A stretch of 44,831 nucleotides of DNA from Rodentibacter trehalosifermentans (GTDB lineage: Bacteria; Pseudomonadota; Gammaproteobacteria; Enterobacterales; Pasteurellaceae): positions 1-44,831 of the forward strand of contig NZ_MLHL01000026.1 in assembly GCF_002000545.1 (NCBI RefSeq), read 5' to 3'. Both the position numbers and the translations under genes were made by a program. Below, in pieces: positions 6,959 through 17,435 of the stretch. Below the pieces are notes generated by a model. It did no database searches and was not told the origin of the DNA. It was given only the letters and a program-made list of their open reading frames with translations. Each line of letters opens with the position of its first letter. The first letter of the stretch is position 1.

Positions 6959-7513
6959 GTGTTTGATATTGGTTTTTCCGAACTTGTTTTATTGATGATT
7001 ATAGGCTTAGTTGTACTAGGCCCTAAACGTTTGCCGGTAGCGATTAGAACCGTGATGGGTTGGGTGAAAACCATCCGTGGATTGGCGGCAAATGTTCAAA
7101 ATGAATTAAAACAAGAACTGAAATTACAAGAATTGCAAGATAGCATTAAGAAAGCGGAATCCTTGAATTTACAAACGCTTTCGCCTGAATTAAGTAAAAC
7201 CGTTGAGGAATTAAAAGCACAAGCAGATAAAATGCGTGCAGAATTAGAGTCAAAAGCTGCTGAGGCAGGAACAACGATTGAAGAACAAATCAAAGAAATC
7301 AAAAGTGCGGCTGAAAATACCGATAAATCCATGGAAAATCCTCATTCTTCCGATGTATTAACGGTAAATGAAACGCCGGAAGTAAGTGAAAAAACAGTGC
7401 CGGATTTGACCGCACTTGAGCCTCATGAACAAGCTGAATTAACAGAGCGTTTGTCTGATTATTATCCTCCGGATGATATAGAAGTCACACCGACACAAAA
7501 ATCCCAGTCATAG
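6959..7513 (+). CDS. tatB: Sec-independent translocase subunit TatB
   Basis: A 184-residue TatB beginning with GTG at 6959, giving MFDIGFSELVLLMIIGLVVLG, the conserved FDIGFSEL opening and single membrane helix. LGPKRLPVAIRTVMGWVKTIR follows, then a long helical, charged cytoplasmic tail (residues 45-130) and a disordered acidic end. TatB partners TatC in the receptor that recognises twin-arginine signal peptides. It sits 3 bases after tatA and 9 before tatC. Confidence 0.95.
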   Translation: MFDIGFSELVLLMIIGLVVLGPKRLPVAIRTVMGWVKTIRGLAANVQNELKQELKLQELQDSIKKAESLNLQTLSPELSKTVEELKAQADKMRAELESKAAEAGTTIEEQIKEIKSAAENTDKSMENPHSSDVLTVNETPEVSEKTVPDLTALEPHEQAELTERLSDYYPPDDIEVTPTQKSQS

Positions 7514-7522
7514 AGAGTTTTT

Positions 7523-8296
7523 ATGAATCACGTGGATGAATCTCAACCCCTTATTAGCCATCTCATCGAATTAAGAAACCGCTTATTGCGTTGTGTGATT
7601 TGTGTAGCGGTGATATTTGTTGGATTGGTGTATTTTTCTAATGATATTTATCATTTCGTTGCCTCTCCCTTAACAGAAGTAATGCCAAAAGGGGCAACGA
7701 TGATTGCCACAAATATTCAAACCCCATTTTTCACGCCGATTAAATTAACCGCGATTGTTTCTGTGTTTATTTCAGTGCCTTATTTGCTTTATCAAATTTG
7801 GGCATTTATTGCGCCAGCATTATATCAACACGAAAAGCGCATGATTTATCCTCTATTGTTTTCCAGTACGATTTTATTTTATTTCGGTGTTGCTTTTGCC
7901 TATTATGTGGTATTCCCCTTTGTGTTCGGCTTCTTCACCCAAACTGCCCCAGAAGGGGTGGCAATTGCTACGGATATCAGCAGCTATCTTGATTTTGCTT
8001 TAGCCTTATTTCTTGCTTTTGGCGTGTGCTTTGAAGTGCCGGTTGCCATCATTTTACTTTGCTGGACAGGTGTTACCACCGTAAAAGCTCTTGCGGAAAA
8101 ACGCCCTTATATTATTGTTGCTGCTTTTCTTATCGGTATGATTCTCACACCGCCTGATGTATTTTCTCAAACATTACTCGCCGTGCCGATGTGTTTATTA
8201 TTTGAATTGGGCTTGTTCGTTGCACGTTTCTACCAGCCTAAAGATGATGAAGAAAATGCGGTTGAAAATCCAAAAGAATCTGAAAAAACAGAATAA
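7523..8296 (+). CDS. tatC: Sec-independent translocase subunit TatC
   Basis: A 257-residue polytopic inner-membrane protein with six predicted helices. TatC signatures are present: [17 protein letters not shown] at the N-terminus (the signal-peptide docking region), [10 protein letters not shown] near 73, and PPDVFSQ near 211. TatC binds the twin-arginine motif and nucleates the translocase. A GAGAG ribosome-binding region precedes the start. A hairpin terminator follows within 6 bases, ending the tat operon. Confidence 0.95.
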   Translation: MNHVDESQPLISHLIELRNRLLRCVICVAVIFVGLVYFSNDIYHFVASPLTEVMPKGATMIATNIQTPFFTPIKLTAIVSVFISVPYLLYQIWAFIAPALYQHEKRMIYPLLFSSTILFYFGVAFAYYVVFPFVFGFFTQTAPEGVAIATDISSYLDFALALFLAFGVCFEVPVAIILLCWTGVTTVKALAEKRPYIIVAAFLIGMILTPPDVFSQTLLAVPMCLLFELGLFVARFYQPKDDEENAVENPKESEKTE

Positions 8297-8301
8297 ATCA
8301 T

Positions 8302-8319
8302 GGGGGCATCGCCCCCTTT
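8302..8319 (+). terminator. Terminator of the tatABC operon
   Basis: GGGGGC (8302-8307) pairs with GCCCCC (8311-8316) across a three-base loop, followed by TTT. Confidence 0.75.
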
Positions 8320-8329
8320 CTCATAATAA

Positions 8330-9376
<1,047 letters not shown>

Positions 9377-9391
9377 GTTTTTATGTGAAAA

Positions 9392-9407
9392 TGTGATCTT
9401 TATCACA
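9392..9407. promoter_or_regulatory. CRP binding site candidate upstream of gdhA
   Basis: TGTGATCTTTATCACA is a perfect TGTGA-N6-TCACA palindrome. It lies 16 bases after hemB and about 130 bases upstream of the likely gdhA transcription start. Confidence 0.7.
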
Positions 9408-9430
9408 AAAATTATATTTTATTTAATAAA

Positions 9431-9467
9431 AACGGGAAAGTTTTAAATATTTTCTCGTTTTTTCTTT
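9431..9467 (+). terminator. Terminator after hemB
   Basis: AACGGGAAA (9431-9439) pairs with TTTCTCGTT (9451-9459, one G-T pair), followed by a T-rich run. Confidence 0.65.
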
Positions 9468-9495
9468 CTAGTTCATTTTTTCTTTAAAAAAATCA

Positions 9496-9552
9496 TTGCA
9501 ATATTAAACAACTCATAGCATATTGTTCCAGCCCGTTAGCAAACGGTTGCTC
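9496..9552 (+). promoter_or_regulatory. gdhA promoter with a PurR-like operator
   Basis: TTGCAA (9496-9501) and CATATT (9519-9524) are 17 bases apart. Just downstream, TAGCAAACGGTTGCTC (9537-9552) matches the PurR core GCAAnCGnTTnC, in a position where a bound repressor would block transcription. Promoter strength and PurR binding are inferred. Confidence 0.5.
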
Positions 9553-9601
9553 ATAATAAAACAAACACAAATAACATCAAAAATTAAGAAGGAAACACAG
9601 T

Positions 9602-10951
9602 ATGTCAACAGTCTCATCTTTAGATGCATTTTTAGCCAAAGTCGCACAGCGTGATGGTCATCAGCCAGAATTTTTACAAGCGGTTCGTGAAGTGTTCACT
9701 TCGATTTGGCCGTTTTTGGAAGCCAATCCCAAATATCGTTCCGAAGCCTTATTAGAGCGTTTGGTTGAACCTGAACGTGCATTTCAATTCCGTGTTGCTT
9801 GGACGGATGATAAAGGTCAGGTGCAAGTAAACCGTGCGTTTCGTGTGCAATTTAACAGTGCAATCGGGCCTTACAAAGGTGGTATGCGTTTCCATCCATC
9901 GGTAAACCTTTCTATTTTAAAATTCTTAGGTTTTGAACAAATCTTCAAAAATGCATTAACGACATTACCAATGGGCGGCGGTAAAGGCGGTTCGGATTTC
10001 GATCCAAAAGGCAAATCCGATGCAGAAGTCATGCGTTTCTGCCAAGCGTTGATGGCGGAACTTTATCGCCATATTGGACCGGACACAGACGTGCCGGCCG
10101 GAGACATCGGTGTTGGTGGTCGTGAAGTGGGCTACCTTGCCGGGTATATGAAAAAATTATCAAACCAAGCTGCCTGTGTCTTTACCGGTCGTGGGTTATC
10201 TTTCGGTGGCAGTTTGATTCGCCCTGAAGCAACCGGCTACGGCTTAGTTTATTTTGCACAAGCGATGTTAGCGGAAAAAGGTGATAGTTTCGCGGGTAAA
10301 GTGGTCTCGGTTTCCGGTTCGGGCAACGTGGCACAATATGCGATCGAAAAAGCCTTAGCATTAGGAGCAAAAGTGGTGACTTGCTCAGATTCTTCCGGTT
10401 ATGTTTACGATCCTGAAGGTTTTACCACTGAAAAATTGACCGCACTTTTCGAGATCAAAAATGTAAAACGTGGCCGTGTGAAAGACTATGCGGAACAATT
10501 TGGTTTGCAATATGTAGAAGGCAAACGACCTTGGGAAGTGAAAGTGGATATCGCATTGCCTTGCGCAACTCAAAATGAGCTTGAAATTGCCGATGCAAAA
10601 GCATTGATCGCCAATGGTGTGAAATTAGTGGCTGAAGGGGCGAATATGCCGACTTCTATTGAAGCAACCGATGCATTCTTAGAAGCAGGCGTACTATTCG
10701 GACCGGGTAAAGCCGCCAATGCAGGCGGGGTTGCCACTTCAGGTTTAGAAATGGCACAAAGTTCACAACGTTTATATTGGACAGCAGAGGAAGTGGATGA
10801 GAAATTACACCGAATTATGCTGGATATTCACGCGAACTGTAAAAAATACGGTATGGTAGACGGTCAAGAAAATATTAACTATGTAGTGGGAGCAAACGTT
10901 GCCGGTTTTGTGAAAGTGGCTGATGCAATGTTGGCACAAGGGGTCTATTAA
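9602..10951 (+). CDS. gdhA: NADP-specific glutamate dehydrogenase
   Basis: A 449-residue hexameric-type glutamate dehydrogenase, full length for the E. coli type. The catalytic region NSAIGPYKGGMRFHP and LPMGGGKGGSDFDPKGKS (catalytic lysines near residues 92-128) is intact, as is the dinucleotide-binding VSGSGNVAQYA near 240. It makes glutamate from 2-oxoglutarate and ammonia using NADPH. AGAAGGAAA precedes the ATG. It is a single-gene unit with its own promoter region and a terminator at 10999. Confidence 0.96.
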   Translation: MSTVSSLDAFLAKVAQRDGHQPEFLQAVREVFTSIWPFLEANPKYRSEALLERLVEPERAFQFRVAWTDDKGQVQVNRAFRVQFNSAIGPYKGGMRFHPSVNLSILKFLGFEQIFKNALTTLPMGGGKGGSDFDPKGKSDAEVMRFCQALMAELYRHIGPDTDVPAGDIGVGGREVGYLAGYMKKLSNQAACVFTGRGLSFGGSLIRPEATGYGLVYFAQAMLAEKGDSFAGKVVSVSGSGNVAQYAIEKALALGAKVVTCSDSSGYVYDPEGFTTEKLTALFEIKNVKRGRVKDYAEQFGLQYVEGKRPWEVKVDIALPCATQNELEIADAKALIANGVKLVAEGANMPTSIEATDAFLEAGVLFGPGKAANAGGVATSGLEMAQSSQRLYWTAEEVDEKLHRIMLDIHANCKKYGMVDGQENINYVVGANVAGFVKVADAMLAQGVY

Positions 10952-10998
10952 TTCCAGGTATAGCTGAAAACAAAATTTCTGATAACAAAAAGTGAAGT

Positions 10999-11029
10999 GG
11001 TTGATCGTAAATTTATGATCAACCTTTTC
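10999..11029 (+). terminator. Terminator of gdhA
   Basis: GGTTGATC (10999-11006) pairs with GATCAACC (11017-11024), followed by TTTTCT. Confidence 0.8.
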
Positions 11030-11166
11030 TATTTTATGATTCTCTGCTAAACAGCTAAATCTCGTTTAGCCCCCCTTCCCTACTCAAATACAACGAGCAA
11101 TCGGCTACTCTTAAATCCATAAAAACTAAGTGTTTTATGACCGCACTTTTAAGATCACTGTAAGAA

Positions 11167-11190
11167 AAAAGCACCCAATAGGGTGCTTTT
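11167..11190 (-). terminator. Bidirectional terminator after dcuB
   Basis: AAAAGCACCC and GGGTGCTTTT form a perfect 10-bp stem around AATA. On the minus strand it ends the dcuB transcript 16 bases after the stop, with six Ts; it can also stop plus-strand readthrough from gdhA. Confidence 0.85.
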
Positions 11191-11205
11191 GATTGAAAAT
11201 TTTTA

Positions 11206-12537
11206 CTAACGAATAACCAGCTCGGCGACAGTGACTCCCACAAGGCAAGCAACGAGGACACCAATCAAACCGGGAACCATAAAGCTGTGATTGAAGTAAT
11301 ACTTACCAATTTTTGTAGTACCTGTTACATCAAAGTTTACAGTTGCAATATCCGATGGATAATTCGGGATGAAGAAATAAGCATAGGTCGCCGGCATTAA
11401 TCCCACTAAAATTGGGGCAGGAATACCTAAACCAATCCCAACAGGAAGTAACATGACGGCAGTTGCCGCTTGGCTATTAATCACCACGGATACGGCGAAT
11501 AAAGCAAGGGCAAATGTCCAAGGATAGGTTTGTACCATATCGGTAATGGCGGCTTTAAATTCAGGCATCGCATATTGGAAGTAGGTATCGCTCATCCAGG
11601 CAATACCGTAAATGGCAATAGCGGCCACCATACCGGATTTAAAGACAACGCCATTTGGGACAATTTGTGGGTTGGTTTTGGTGGCAAGTAAAATAATTCC
11701 GCCAAAGCAAAGCATCATCATTTGGATGATGAGTGACATAGAGATTGCTTTTCCTGTGCCGATTGTGCGAATCTCAGGAATCATTGCTATAGCAACAATA
11801 ACGATTAGTGCTAATAAGAAAAGATAAACAGATTTCTTAGCACCCTGAGGAAGTGATTCGTTTAAGGTTGTACTCGTGGTATTTAAAATACGATCCCGCC
11901 ATACGGGGTCTTCCAAACGACGTTGATATTCCGGATCTTGCTCTAATTCTTTACCACGACGCATACTGTATAAGGAAAGAGCTATTGTTCCTGCCAGTGT
12001 CGCCGGTACCGTCACACAAATAATATCTAATAAGCTGATATGCTCAAAGCCCGGCATTGCTGTAATCTTACCTAAGTAGAAAACAACAGCAGCGGAAAGC
12101 GGGCTGGATGTAATGGCGAGTTGAGAGGCAACAGAAGAAGCGGCCATTGGGCGTTCAGGACGAATCTTATTTTTTAATGCAACATCACCGATAATCGGCA
12201 TAATGGTATAAACAGAGTGACCGGTACCCAACATAAAGGTTAAAAAATACACCACTAAAGGACCAAGCAAGGTGACACGTTTCGGATTTTTACGAAGAAT
12301 ACGTTCTGCGATTTGTAACATAAATTTCAAACCACCGGCGGCTTCCAATATAGATGCACAGGTTACGACGGCAAGGATGATGAGCATGACATCAATCGGA
12401 GCTTTTCCCACCGGCATACGGAAGATAAACACTTCAATTGCCAATCCGATACCGGATACTACGCCTAATCCGATACCGCCAAAGCGGCTTCCCACATAAA
12501 GCATTAATAATAAGAATAAAAATTCTAAATAGAGCAT
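11206..12537 (-). CDS. dcuB: Anaerobic C4-dicarboxylate antiporter DcuB
   Basis: A 443-residue inner-membrane antiporter with about 11-12 hydrophobic segments. Dcu hallmarks are visible: GRxGGIGLG-like N-terminus, PIDVMLIILAVV, AGGLKFMLQIAE, GTGHSVYTIMPIIGDVA, KIRPERPMAASS near residue 125 and VINSQAATA near 355. DcuB swaps fumarate, malate or aspartate for succinate in anaerobic growth. ATG 12537 is chosen because GAGG sits 5 bases upstream; in-frame sequence beyond it is not needed and E. coli DcuB is 446 residues. It is divergent from cydA, sharing a control region with an FNR box. Confidence 0.92.
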   Translation of the reverse strand: MLYLEFLFLLLMLYVGSRFGGIGLGVVSGIGLAIEVFIFRMPVGKAPIDVMLIILAVVTCASILEAAGGLKFMLQIAERILRKNPKRVTLLGPLVVYFLTFMLGTGHSVYTIMPIIGDVALKNKIRPERPMAASSVASQLAITSSPLSAAVVFYLGKITAMPGFEHISLLDIICVTVPATLAGTIALSLYSMRRGKELEQDPEYQRRLEDPVWRDRILNTTSTTLNESLPQGAKKSVYLFLLALIVIVAIAMIPEIRTIGTGKAISMSLIIQMMMLCFGGIILLATKTNPQIVPNGVVFKSGMVAAIAIYGIAWMSDTYFQYAMPEFKAAITDMVQTYPWTFALALFAVSVVINSQAATAVMLLPVGIGLGIPAPILVGLMPATYAYFFIPNYPSDIATVNFDVTGTTKIGKYYFNHSFMVPGLIGVLVACLVGVTVAELVIR

Positions 12538-12788
12538 AAATACCTCAAAAAAGTTAAAAACTGTGCGGATCATACCACTTTTAATGAATAAGGCTAGGAG
12601 ATGTTTGTTGTTTTATGGATAAATTTTATTCTAATTTAATTCCTATTCTGATTTGTAAACATAATGTTAGAAAGCAGTTTCATTTTGGGAAGAAATAAAT
12701 GAAGAATGCTCAATATTTTGTATTGAATGATATGAATGCTAATCTTGCGTTACCCGGTTGATTTCTTTTTATTGGAAAATTTTTAAAA

Positions 12789-12802
12789 TTGATATGAATC
12801 AA
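12789..12802. promoter_or_regulatory. FNR box
   Basis: TTGATATGAATCAA matches the FNR consensus TTGAT-N4-ATCAA exactly. It lies about 250 bases before dcuB and 300 before cydA, both of which are classic oxygen-controlled genes. Confidence 0.75.
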
Positions 12803-12851
12803 TTTGTAAAAATATAATTTATAAAGGTTATTTCCCTGTTTATATCAAAAA

Positions 12852-12867
12852 TGTGATCGAGATAACG
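12852..12867. promoter_or_regulatory. Partial CRP-like site
   Basis: TGTGATCGAGATAACG has a perfect left half (TGTGA) and a 3-of-5 right half. It is weaker than the site before gdhA. Confidence 0.4.
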
Positions 12868-13095
12868 TTTTTGATGTTTTTTATCCTTATGATTAGTAGT
12901 AGAATAATGGCGTATCTTGAGTTATCTGCTTTATAACCTATTGTTTTGTTGAAATGGACAAAAGGATTTGTTGTGTGTGGATATTCAGTATTTGTTTAAT
13001 CCGCTTGTTTGGGCGGAATTAAGCTTGGGGTGGTTATTTAAGGGTGACCTTTATTAATCATAGTGAATGACTTGTAATTTTTACAAGAGGTTGAG

Positions 13096-14661
13096 ATGTT
13101 AGACGTTGTTGAACTTTCTCGCTTGCAGTTTGCCTTAACTGCGTTATATCACTTCATTTTTGTCCCTCTAACATTAGGTTTGACTTTCGTATTAGTCATT
13201 ATGGAAACGACCTATGTTGTAACAGGCAAAGAAGTCTATAAAGATATGACAAAATTCTGGGGTAAGTTATTTGGTATTAACTTTGCCCTTGGGGTGACTA
13301 CCGGTATCATTATGGAATTCCAATTTGGTACTAACTGGTCCTACTATTCACATTATGTAGGTGATATCTTTGGTGCGCCATTGGCGATTGAAGCATTACT
13401 TGCATTCTTCTTAGAATCAACCTTTGTGGGTTTATTTTTCTTTGGTTGGGATCGTTTATCTAAGGGTAAACATTTACTTGCCACATACTGTGTGGCATTC
13501 GGTTCAAACCTTTCTGCCATGTGGATTTTGGTGGCAAACGGTTGGATGCAAAATCCGGTGGCATCAGAATTTAATTTTGAAACCGTGCGTATGGAAATGA
13601 CTAGCTTCATGGAGTTATGGTTAAATCCGGTTGCTCAAAGTAAATTCTTACACACCCTTTCTGCCGGTTATGTCACAGGTGCATTCTTTGTATTAGGGAT
13701 CAGTGCATACTATCTCTTAAAAGGACGCGATCTTGGATTTGCAAAACGCTCTTTCTCTATTGCAGCCACCTTTGGTTTTATTGCTTCTCTCTCCGTATTA
13801 ATTCTTGGTGATGAATCGGGTTATGACATCGGTAAAGCCCAACCGGTAAAATTAGCTGCAATGGAAGCCGAGTTTGAAACCCAACCGGCACCGGCATCAT
13901 TCCATATCGCTGCGATTCCGAATACCGCTGAAATGAAAAATGATTTTGAAATTAGCGTACCAATGATTGGCGGTATTGTGGCAACCCGCTCTTTTGATAA
14001 AGAAATCACCGGTTTAAAAGAACTCCAAGCGTTAAATGAACAACGGGTTCGCAGTGGTATCATCGCTTATGATCTTTTCACTCAATTAAAAGCAGAGAAA
14101 AAAGCATCAGGGCAAGTGAATCCTGAAACTAAAGCAAAATTTGAAGAAGTGAAAAAAGATCTTGGTTTTGGTTTATTGTTAAAACGCTACACTGATAAAG
14201 TGGTGGATGCGACAGAAGAGCAAATTAAACAAGCGGCTCGTGATACCATTCCAAATGTAGGTCCTAACTTCTGGGCATTCCGTGCTATGTTAGCGGTAGG
14301 TGGATTACTTGCCTTGTTAGCATTTGGTGCGTTTGTTCAAAATCTGCGTAATAAAGTAACACAAAGTCCATTATTGCTAAGAGCATTGGTATGGGGCTTG
14401 CCTTTACCTTGGATTGCGATTGAATGTGGTTGGTTCTTAGCTGAATACGGACGTCAACCGTGGGCAATCTATGAAGTATTACCGGTCGGTGTATCGGCTT
14501 CAAATTTAGGTGTGGGTGATCTTTGGTTCTCTATTGGTTTAATCTGTGCACTTTACTTAGCGTTTATCGTTGTTGAGATGTATTTAATGTTTAAATATGC
14601 ACGTTTAGGTCCTAGTGCATTGAAAACCGGCAAATACTATTTTGAACAATCATCTAAATAA
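13096..14661 (+). CDS. cydA: Cytochrome bd oxidase subunit I
   Basis: A 521-residue quinol oxidase subunit, the same length as the E. coli long-Q-loop form (522). The heme b595 ligand histidine is in [16 protein letters not shown] (residue 19), the b558 histidine in [16 protein letters not shown] (near 186), and [12 protein letters not shown] near 440 is the conserved C-terminal motif. The periplasmic Q-loop spans about 255-385. It oxidises quinol and reduces oxygen with high affinity. TTACAAGAGG precedes the start. cydB, cydX and ybgE follow as an operon. Confidence 0.97.
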   Translation: MLDVVELSRLQFALTALYHFIFVPLTLGLTFVLVIMETTYVVTGKEVYKDMTKFWGKLFGINFALGVTTGIIMEFQFGTNWSYYSHYVGDIFGAPLAIEALLAFFLESTFVGLFFFGWDRLSKGKHLLATYCVAFGSNLSAMWILVANGWMQNPVASEFNFETVRMEMTSFMELWLNPVAQSKFLHTLSAGYVTGAFFVLGISAYYLLKGRDLGFAKRSFSIAATFGFIASLSVLILGDESGYDIGKAQPVKLAAMEAEFETQPAPASFHIAAIPNTAEMKNDFEISVPMIGGIVATRSFDKEITGLKELQALNEQRVRSGIIAYDLFTQLKAEKKASGQVNPETKAKFEEVKKDLGFGLLLKRYTDKVVDATEEQIKQAARDTIPNVGPNFWAFRAMLAVGGLLALLAFGAFVQNLRNKVTQSPLLLRALVWGLPLPWIAIECGWFLAEYGRQPWAIYEVLPVGVSASNLGVGDLWFSIGLICALYLAFIVVEMYLMFKYARLGPSALKTGKYYFEQSSK

Positions 14662-14675
14662 GCAGGAGACGAATT

Positions 14676-15812
14676 ATGATTGATTATGAATTTCTACGTT
14701 TTATTTGGTGGGTGTTAGTCGTTGTATTGCTTATCGGTTTCTCTGTTACTGATGGATTTGATATGGGTGTGACCGCACTTTTACCTGTAGCCGGTAAAAA
14801 AGAAGTGGAACGCCGTATTATGATTAACTCAATTGCACCACACTGGGATGGTAACCAAGTTTGGTTATTAACTGCCGGTGGTGCTGTATTCGCAGCATGG
14901 CCGATTGTTTATGCGGTATCATTCTCCGGTTTTTATATTGCATTAGTGTTGGTATTAGCGGCATTATTCTTCCGTCCGCTTGGTTTTGAGTATCGCGCAA
15001 AAATTGATAACCCAACATGGCGTGCAGTATGGGATTGGGGCTTGTTTGCCGGTGGTTTCGTTCCTGCATTAGTATTCGGTGTAGCATTTGGTAACTTATT
15101 ACAAGGTGTGCCATTTGAATTCAATGAAATCTCACAGGTCACTTATACGGGATCATTTTTTGCCTTATTAAATCCATTTGCTTTATTATGTGGTGTGATT
15201 AGCCTTGCAATGCTTGTCACTCACGGGGCAAACTGGTTGCAAATGAAAACGACATCCGAACTAAGAGATCGTGTGCGTGGTATGACCCAAATCGGTGCGA
15301 TTGTTACCTTGATTGCCTTTGTTCTTGCGGGGGTATGGCTATACTTCAAAGAGGGTTATGTGGTGACTAGTACTATCGATCACTTTGCACCTTCTTCTCC
15401 TATGGGTAAAGAAGTTGCTGTGGAAACCGGTGCATGGTTTAGAAACTTCAATGACATGCCGATTCTGTGGATTTTCCCTGCATTGGCTGTGTTGAGCGCT
15501 TTATTAAATGTGGCATTTTCTAAAGCAAATCGTTGTGGCTTCGCCTTTTTATTCTCTTCATTAACAATGGCAGGGATAATTATTACCGCAGCGGTATCAA
15601 TGTTCCCATTTGTGATGCCTTCAAGCACACATCCGGAACAGAGCTTATTAATGTGGGATGCGACATCGAGCGAGTTAACGCTCACTTGGATGCTTTTCTT
15701 AGCGCTTGTTTTCGTGGTGATTTCTTTGGCTTACACCATTTGGTCATACTTTAAAATGTTTGGTCGTTTGGATGAACGCTTTGTGGAAGAAAACACAAAC
15801 TCATTATACTAA
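14676..15812 (+). CDS. cydB: Cytochrome bd oxidase subunit II
   Basis: A 378-residue membrane protein (E. coli 379) with about nine helices. CydB signatures include LRFIWWVLVVVLLIGF, TDGFDMGVTALLP near residues 25-37, HWDGNQVWLLTAGGA near 56-70, and FRPLGFEYR near 100. It pairs with CydA in the bd oxidase. It begins 14 bases after cydA behind GCAGGAG, so the two are translated from one message. Confidence 0.97.
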   Translation: MIDYEFLRFIWWVLVVVLLIGFSVTDGFDMGVTALLPVAGKKEVERRIMINSIAPHWDGNQVWLLTAGGAVFAAWPIVYAVSFSGFYIALVLVLAALFFRPLGFEYRAKIDNPTWRAVWDWGLFAGGFVPALVFGVAFGNLLQGVPFEFNEISQVTYTGSFFALLNPFALLCGVISLAMLVTHGANWLQMKTTSELRDRVRGMTQIGAIVTLIAFVLAGVWLYFKEGYVVTSTIDHFAPSSPMGKEVAVETGAWFRNFNDMPILWIFPALAVLSALLNVAFSKANRCGFAFLFSSLTMAGIIITAAVSMFPFVMPSSTHPEQSLLMWDATSSELTLTWMLFLALVFVVISLAYTIWSYFKMFGRLDERFVEENTNSLY

Positions 15813-15824
15813 AGGAGAAATAAG

Positions 15825-15923
15825 ATGTTATATGTAATTTGGGTAGTGGGTATTTTAGCGGCAATCTTTGCAAGCGTAAAAGTCACCAAAAACAAAGAAA
15901 ATTTAGGGCAATTTGACGAATAA
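15825..15923 (+). CDS. cydX: Cytochrome bd oxidase small subunit CydX
   Basis: A 32-residue single-helix protein (MLYVIWVVGILAAIFASV, then KVTKNKENLGQFDE) with AAAGGAG 8 bases upstream. It matches CydX: hydrophobic N-terminus with an early W and G, and a short acidic tail. CydX is needed for stable, active bd oxidase. It starts 12 bases after cydB, and its stop codon overlaps the ybgE start by one base (TAATG). It is easily missed because of size, but place and pattern make it convincing. Confidence 0.9.
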   Translation: MLYVIWVVGILAAIFASVKVTKNKENLGQFDE

Positions 15924-16207
15924 TGATTCAGTTTCTCTATCAATATGTTAATAAGGGTTCGTTAAGAACCCTTTCATTTATCTTGGCGGTAATATTAACG
16001 CTTGCCTTTTTATTTAATATCAATCTTTTTTCCACACAATTAAGAAGTGCAAATCCGCTTTTGGTACTTTTCATTCTTTGGGGCGTGGTTTGCGGCTGGA
16101 TTCACGGAATGGGTTTTGAAATTAAACGTACTGTTTGGAAAGCCGTATTTTTTCCTTATTTTGGCTATTTAGCATTTCTCATATCGATAGTTTTACATTA
16201 TTCGTAA
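15923..16207 (+). CDS. ybgE: Cyd operon membrane protein YbgE
   Basis: A 94-residue protein with three hydrophobic segments (LSFILAVILTLAFLF, PLLVLFILWGVVCGW, YFGYLAFLISIVL). GWIHGMGFEI near residue 60 is the YbgE signature. It overlaps cydX by one base. YbgE is found in cyd operons of gamma-proteobacteria; its exact function is not established. It closes the cyd operon before a promoter-like sequence for ybgC. Confidence 0.88.
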   Translation: MIQFLYQYVNKGSLRTLSFILAVILTLAFLFNINLFSTQLRSANPLLVLFILWGVVCGWIHGMGFEIKRTVWKAVFFPYFGYLAFLISIVLHYS

Positions 16208-16233
16208 ATTAGATTTTGCTGATTTGAAAGTAC

Positions 16234-16262
16234 TTGCGAAGAGTAAAAACTGACTCTAAAAT
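16234..16262 (+). promoter_or_regulatory. Candidate promoter for ybgC-tol
   Basis: TTGCGA (16234-16239) and TAAAAT (16257-16262) are 17 bases apart, 36 bases before the ybgC start. Confidence 0.5.
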
Positions 16263-16297
16263 ACACAGCCTTAAATTATTGAATGAGGAAAGTAAAG

Positions 16298-16720
16298 GTG
16301 GATTCAAAAATCTTTCGTTTCCCTGTGCGAGTTTATTATGAAGATACGGATGCAGGCGGTGTGGTTTATCATGCACGTTATTTGCATTTTTTTGAACGGG
16401 CGAGAACGGAATATTTAAGAAAACAAAATTTTTCTCAGCAAGAATTAATGCAGGAACAACAGCACGCCTTTGTTGTCAAATCGATGGCGATTGATTATTG
16501 TGTTCCGGCAAAACTCGATGATTATCTTATTGTTGAAACGGAACTGACTGCAATAAAGGGAGCGACACTTCTTTTTGCGCAGCGACTGATGCGGGAAACA
16601 ATAATACTCTCAAAGGCTACCGTGAAGGTAGCCTATGTTGATCTTGGCAAAATGAAACCGGCGGCCATTCCAAGTGAAATAAAATCCGCCTTTTCAAACG
16701 ATATAACCTTCTCGGAGTAG
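16298..16720 (+). CDS. ybgC: Acyl-CoA thioesterase YbgC
   Basis: A 140-residue hot-dog-fold thioesterase. GTG 16298 is preferred over the in-frame ATG 16283 because GAGG (16286-16289) is correctly spaced for it and homologues begin just before FPVRVYYEDTDAGG. The catalytic motif YYEDTDAGGVVYHARYLHFFERAR is intact, with the aspartate of the EDTDAGG loop. It heads the tolQRAB-pal operon and is thought to act on acyl groups tied to membrane phospholipid metabolism. tolQ starts 3 bases after its stop. Confidence 0.92.
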   Translation: MDSKIFRFPVRVYYEDTDAGGVVYHARYLHFFERARTEYLRKQNFSQQELMQEQQHAFVVKSMAIDYCVPAKLDDYLIVETELTAIKGATLLFAQRLMRETIILSKATVKVAYVDLGKMKPAAIPSEIKSAFSNDITFSE

Positions 16721-16723
16721 GTA

Positions 16724-17416
16724 ATGACTGCAGAACTCAATTTTTTAGATCTTTTTCTAAAAGCAAGTATTGTCGTACAACTTGTTATTGTCATTTTGAT
16801 TTTATTTTCAATTATTTCTTGGGCAATTATCATTCAACGTAGTCGTGTCTTGACGAATGCCTTAAAAGAAGCCAATACCTTTGAAGATCGCTTTTGGTCT
16901 GGTGAAGATTTGAATAAATTATATGAAGGCTTATCAAATCGCCGTGATGTCCTCACAGGAAGCGAACAGATTTTCTTTGTGGGCTTTAAAGAATTTTCAC
17001 GTTTAAAACAAGTGAATGCTGAGGCGCCTGAGGCCATTATTAAAGGGACGACCCGTGCGATGAATCTTGCCATGAACCGTGAGATTGAAACCCTTGAAAG
17101 CCGTGTACCATTTTTAGCAACCGTGGCTTCCGTTAGCCCTTATATTGGGTTATTCGGTACAGTATGGGGAATTATGCATGCTTTTATGGCATTAAGTGGG
17201 GCAAAACAAGCAACATTACAAATGGTGGCACCGGGGATTGCAGAGGCGTTAATTGCAACCGCAATCGGTTTGTTTGCAGCGATTCCTGCAGTGATGGCGT
17301 ATAACCGTTTAAGCTTGCGTGTCAATGCGATTGAACAAAATTATGGCAACTTTATTGATGAGTTTACTACCATTTTACATCGTCAAGCTTTTGGTAAAGC
17401 GCCACATTCCCATTAA
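16724..17416 (+). CDS. tolQ: Tol-Pal proton channel subunit TolQ
   Basis: A 230-residue inner-membrane protein, the standard length. Three membrane helices: near residues 15-40, 135-160 and 168-190. [19 protein letters not shown] and [24 protein letters not shown] are the conserved MotA/TolQ/ExbB core. TolQ and TolR use proton flow to energise TolA, linking the inner membrane to Pal at the outer membrane during division. GGAGTAGG precedes the start. Confidence 0.96.
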   Translation: MTAELNFLDLFLKASIVVQLVIVILILFSIISWAIIIQRSRVLTNALKEANTFEDRFWSGEDLNKLYEGLSNRRDVLTGSEQIFFVGFKEFSRLKQVNAEAPEAIIKGTTRAMNLAMNREIETLESRVPFLATVASVSPYIGLFGTVWGIMHAFMALSGAKQATLQMVAPGIAEALIATAIGLFAAIPAVMAYNRLSLRVNAIEQNYGNFIDEFTTILHRQAFGKAPHSH

Positions 17417-17435
17417 GAAAATAATGAGAAAATCA

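Larger units (their letters stand above)
12574..13095. promoter_or_regulatory. Divergent dcuB-cydA control region
   Basis: This gene-free stretch separates two oxygen-responsive units. It contains a perfect FNR box (12789-12802), a partial CRP-like site (12852-12867) and, in the cydA leader, a stem of TTAATCCGC (12996-13004) with GCGGAATTAA (13013-13022), one base bulged. I could not pick a convincing -35/-10 pair for either gene. Confidence 0.6.
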
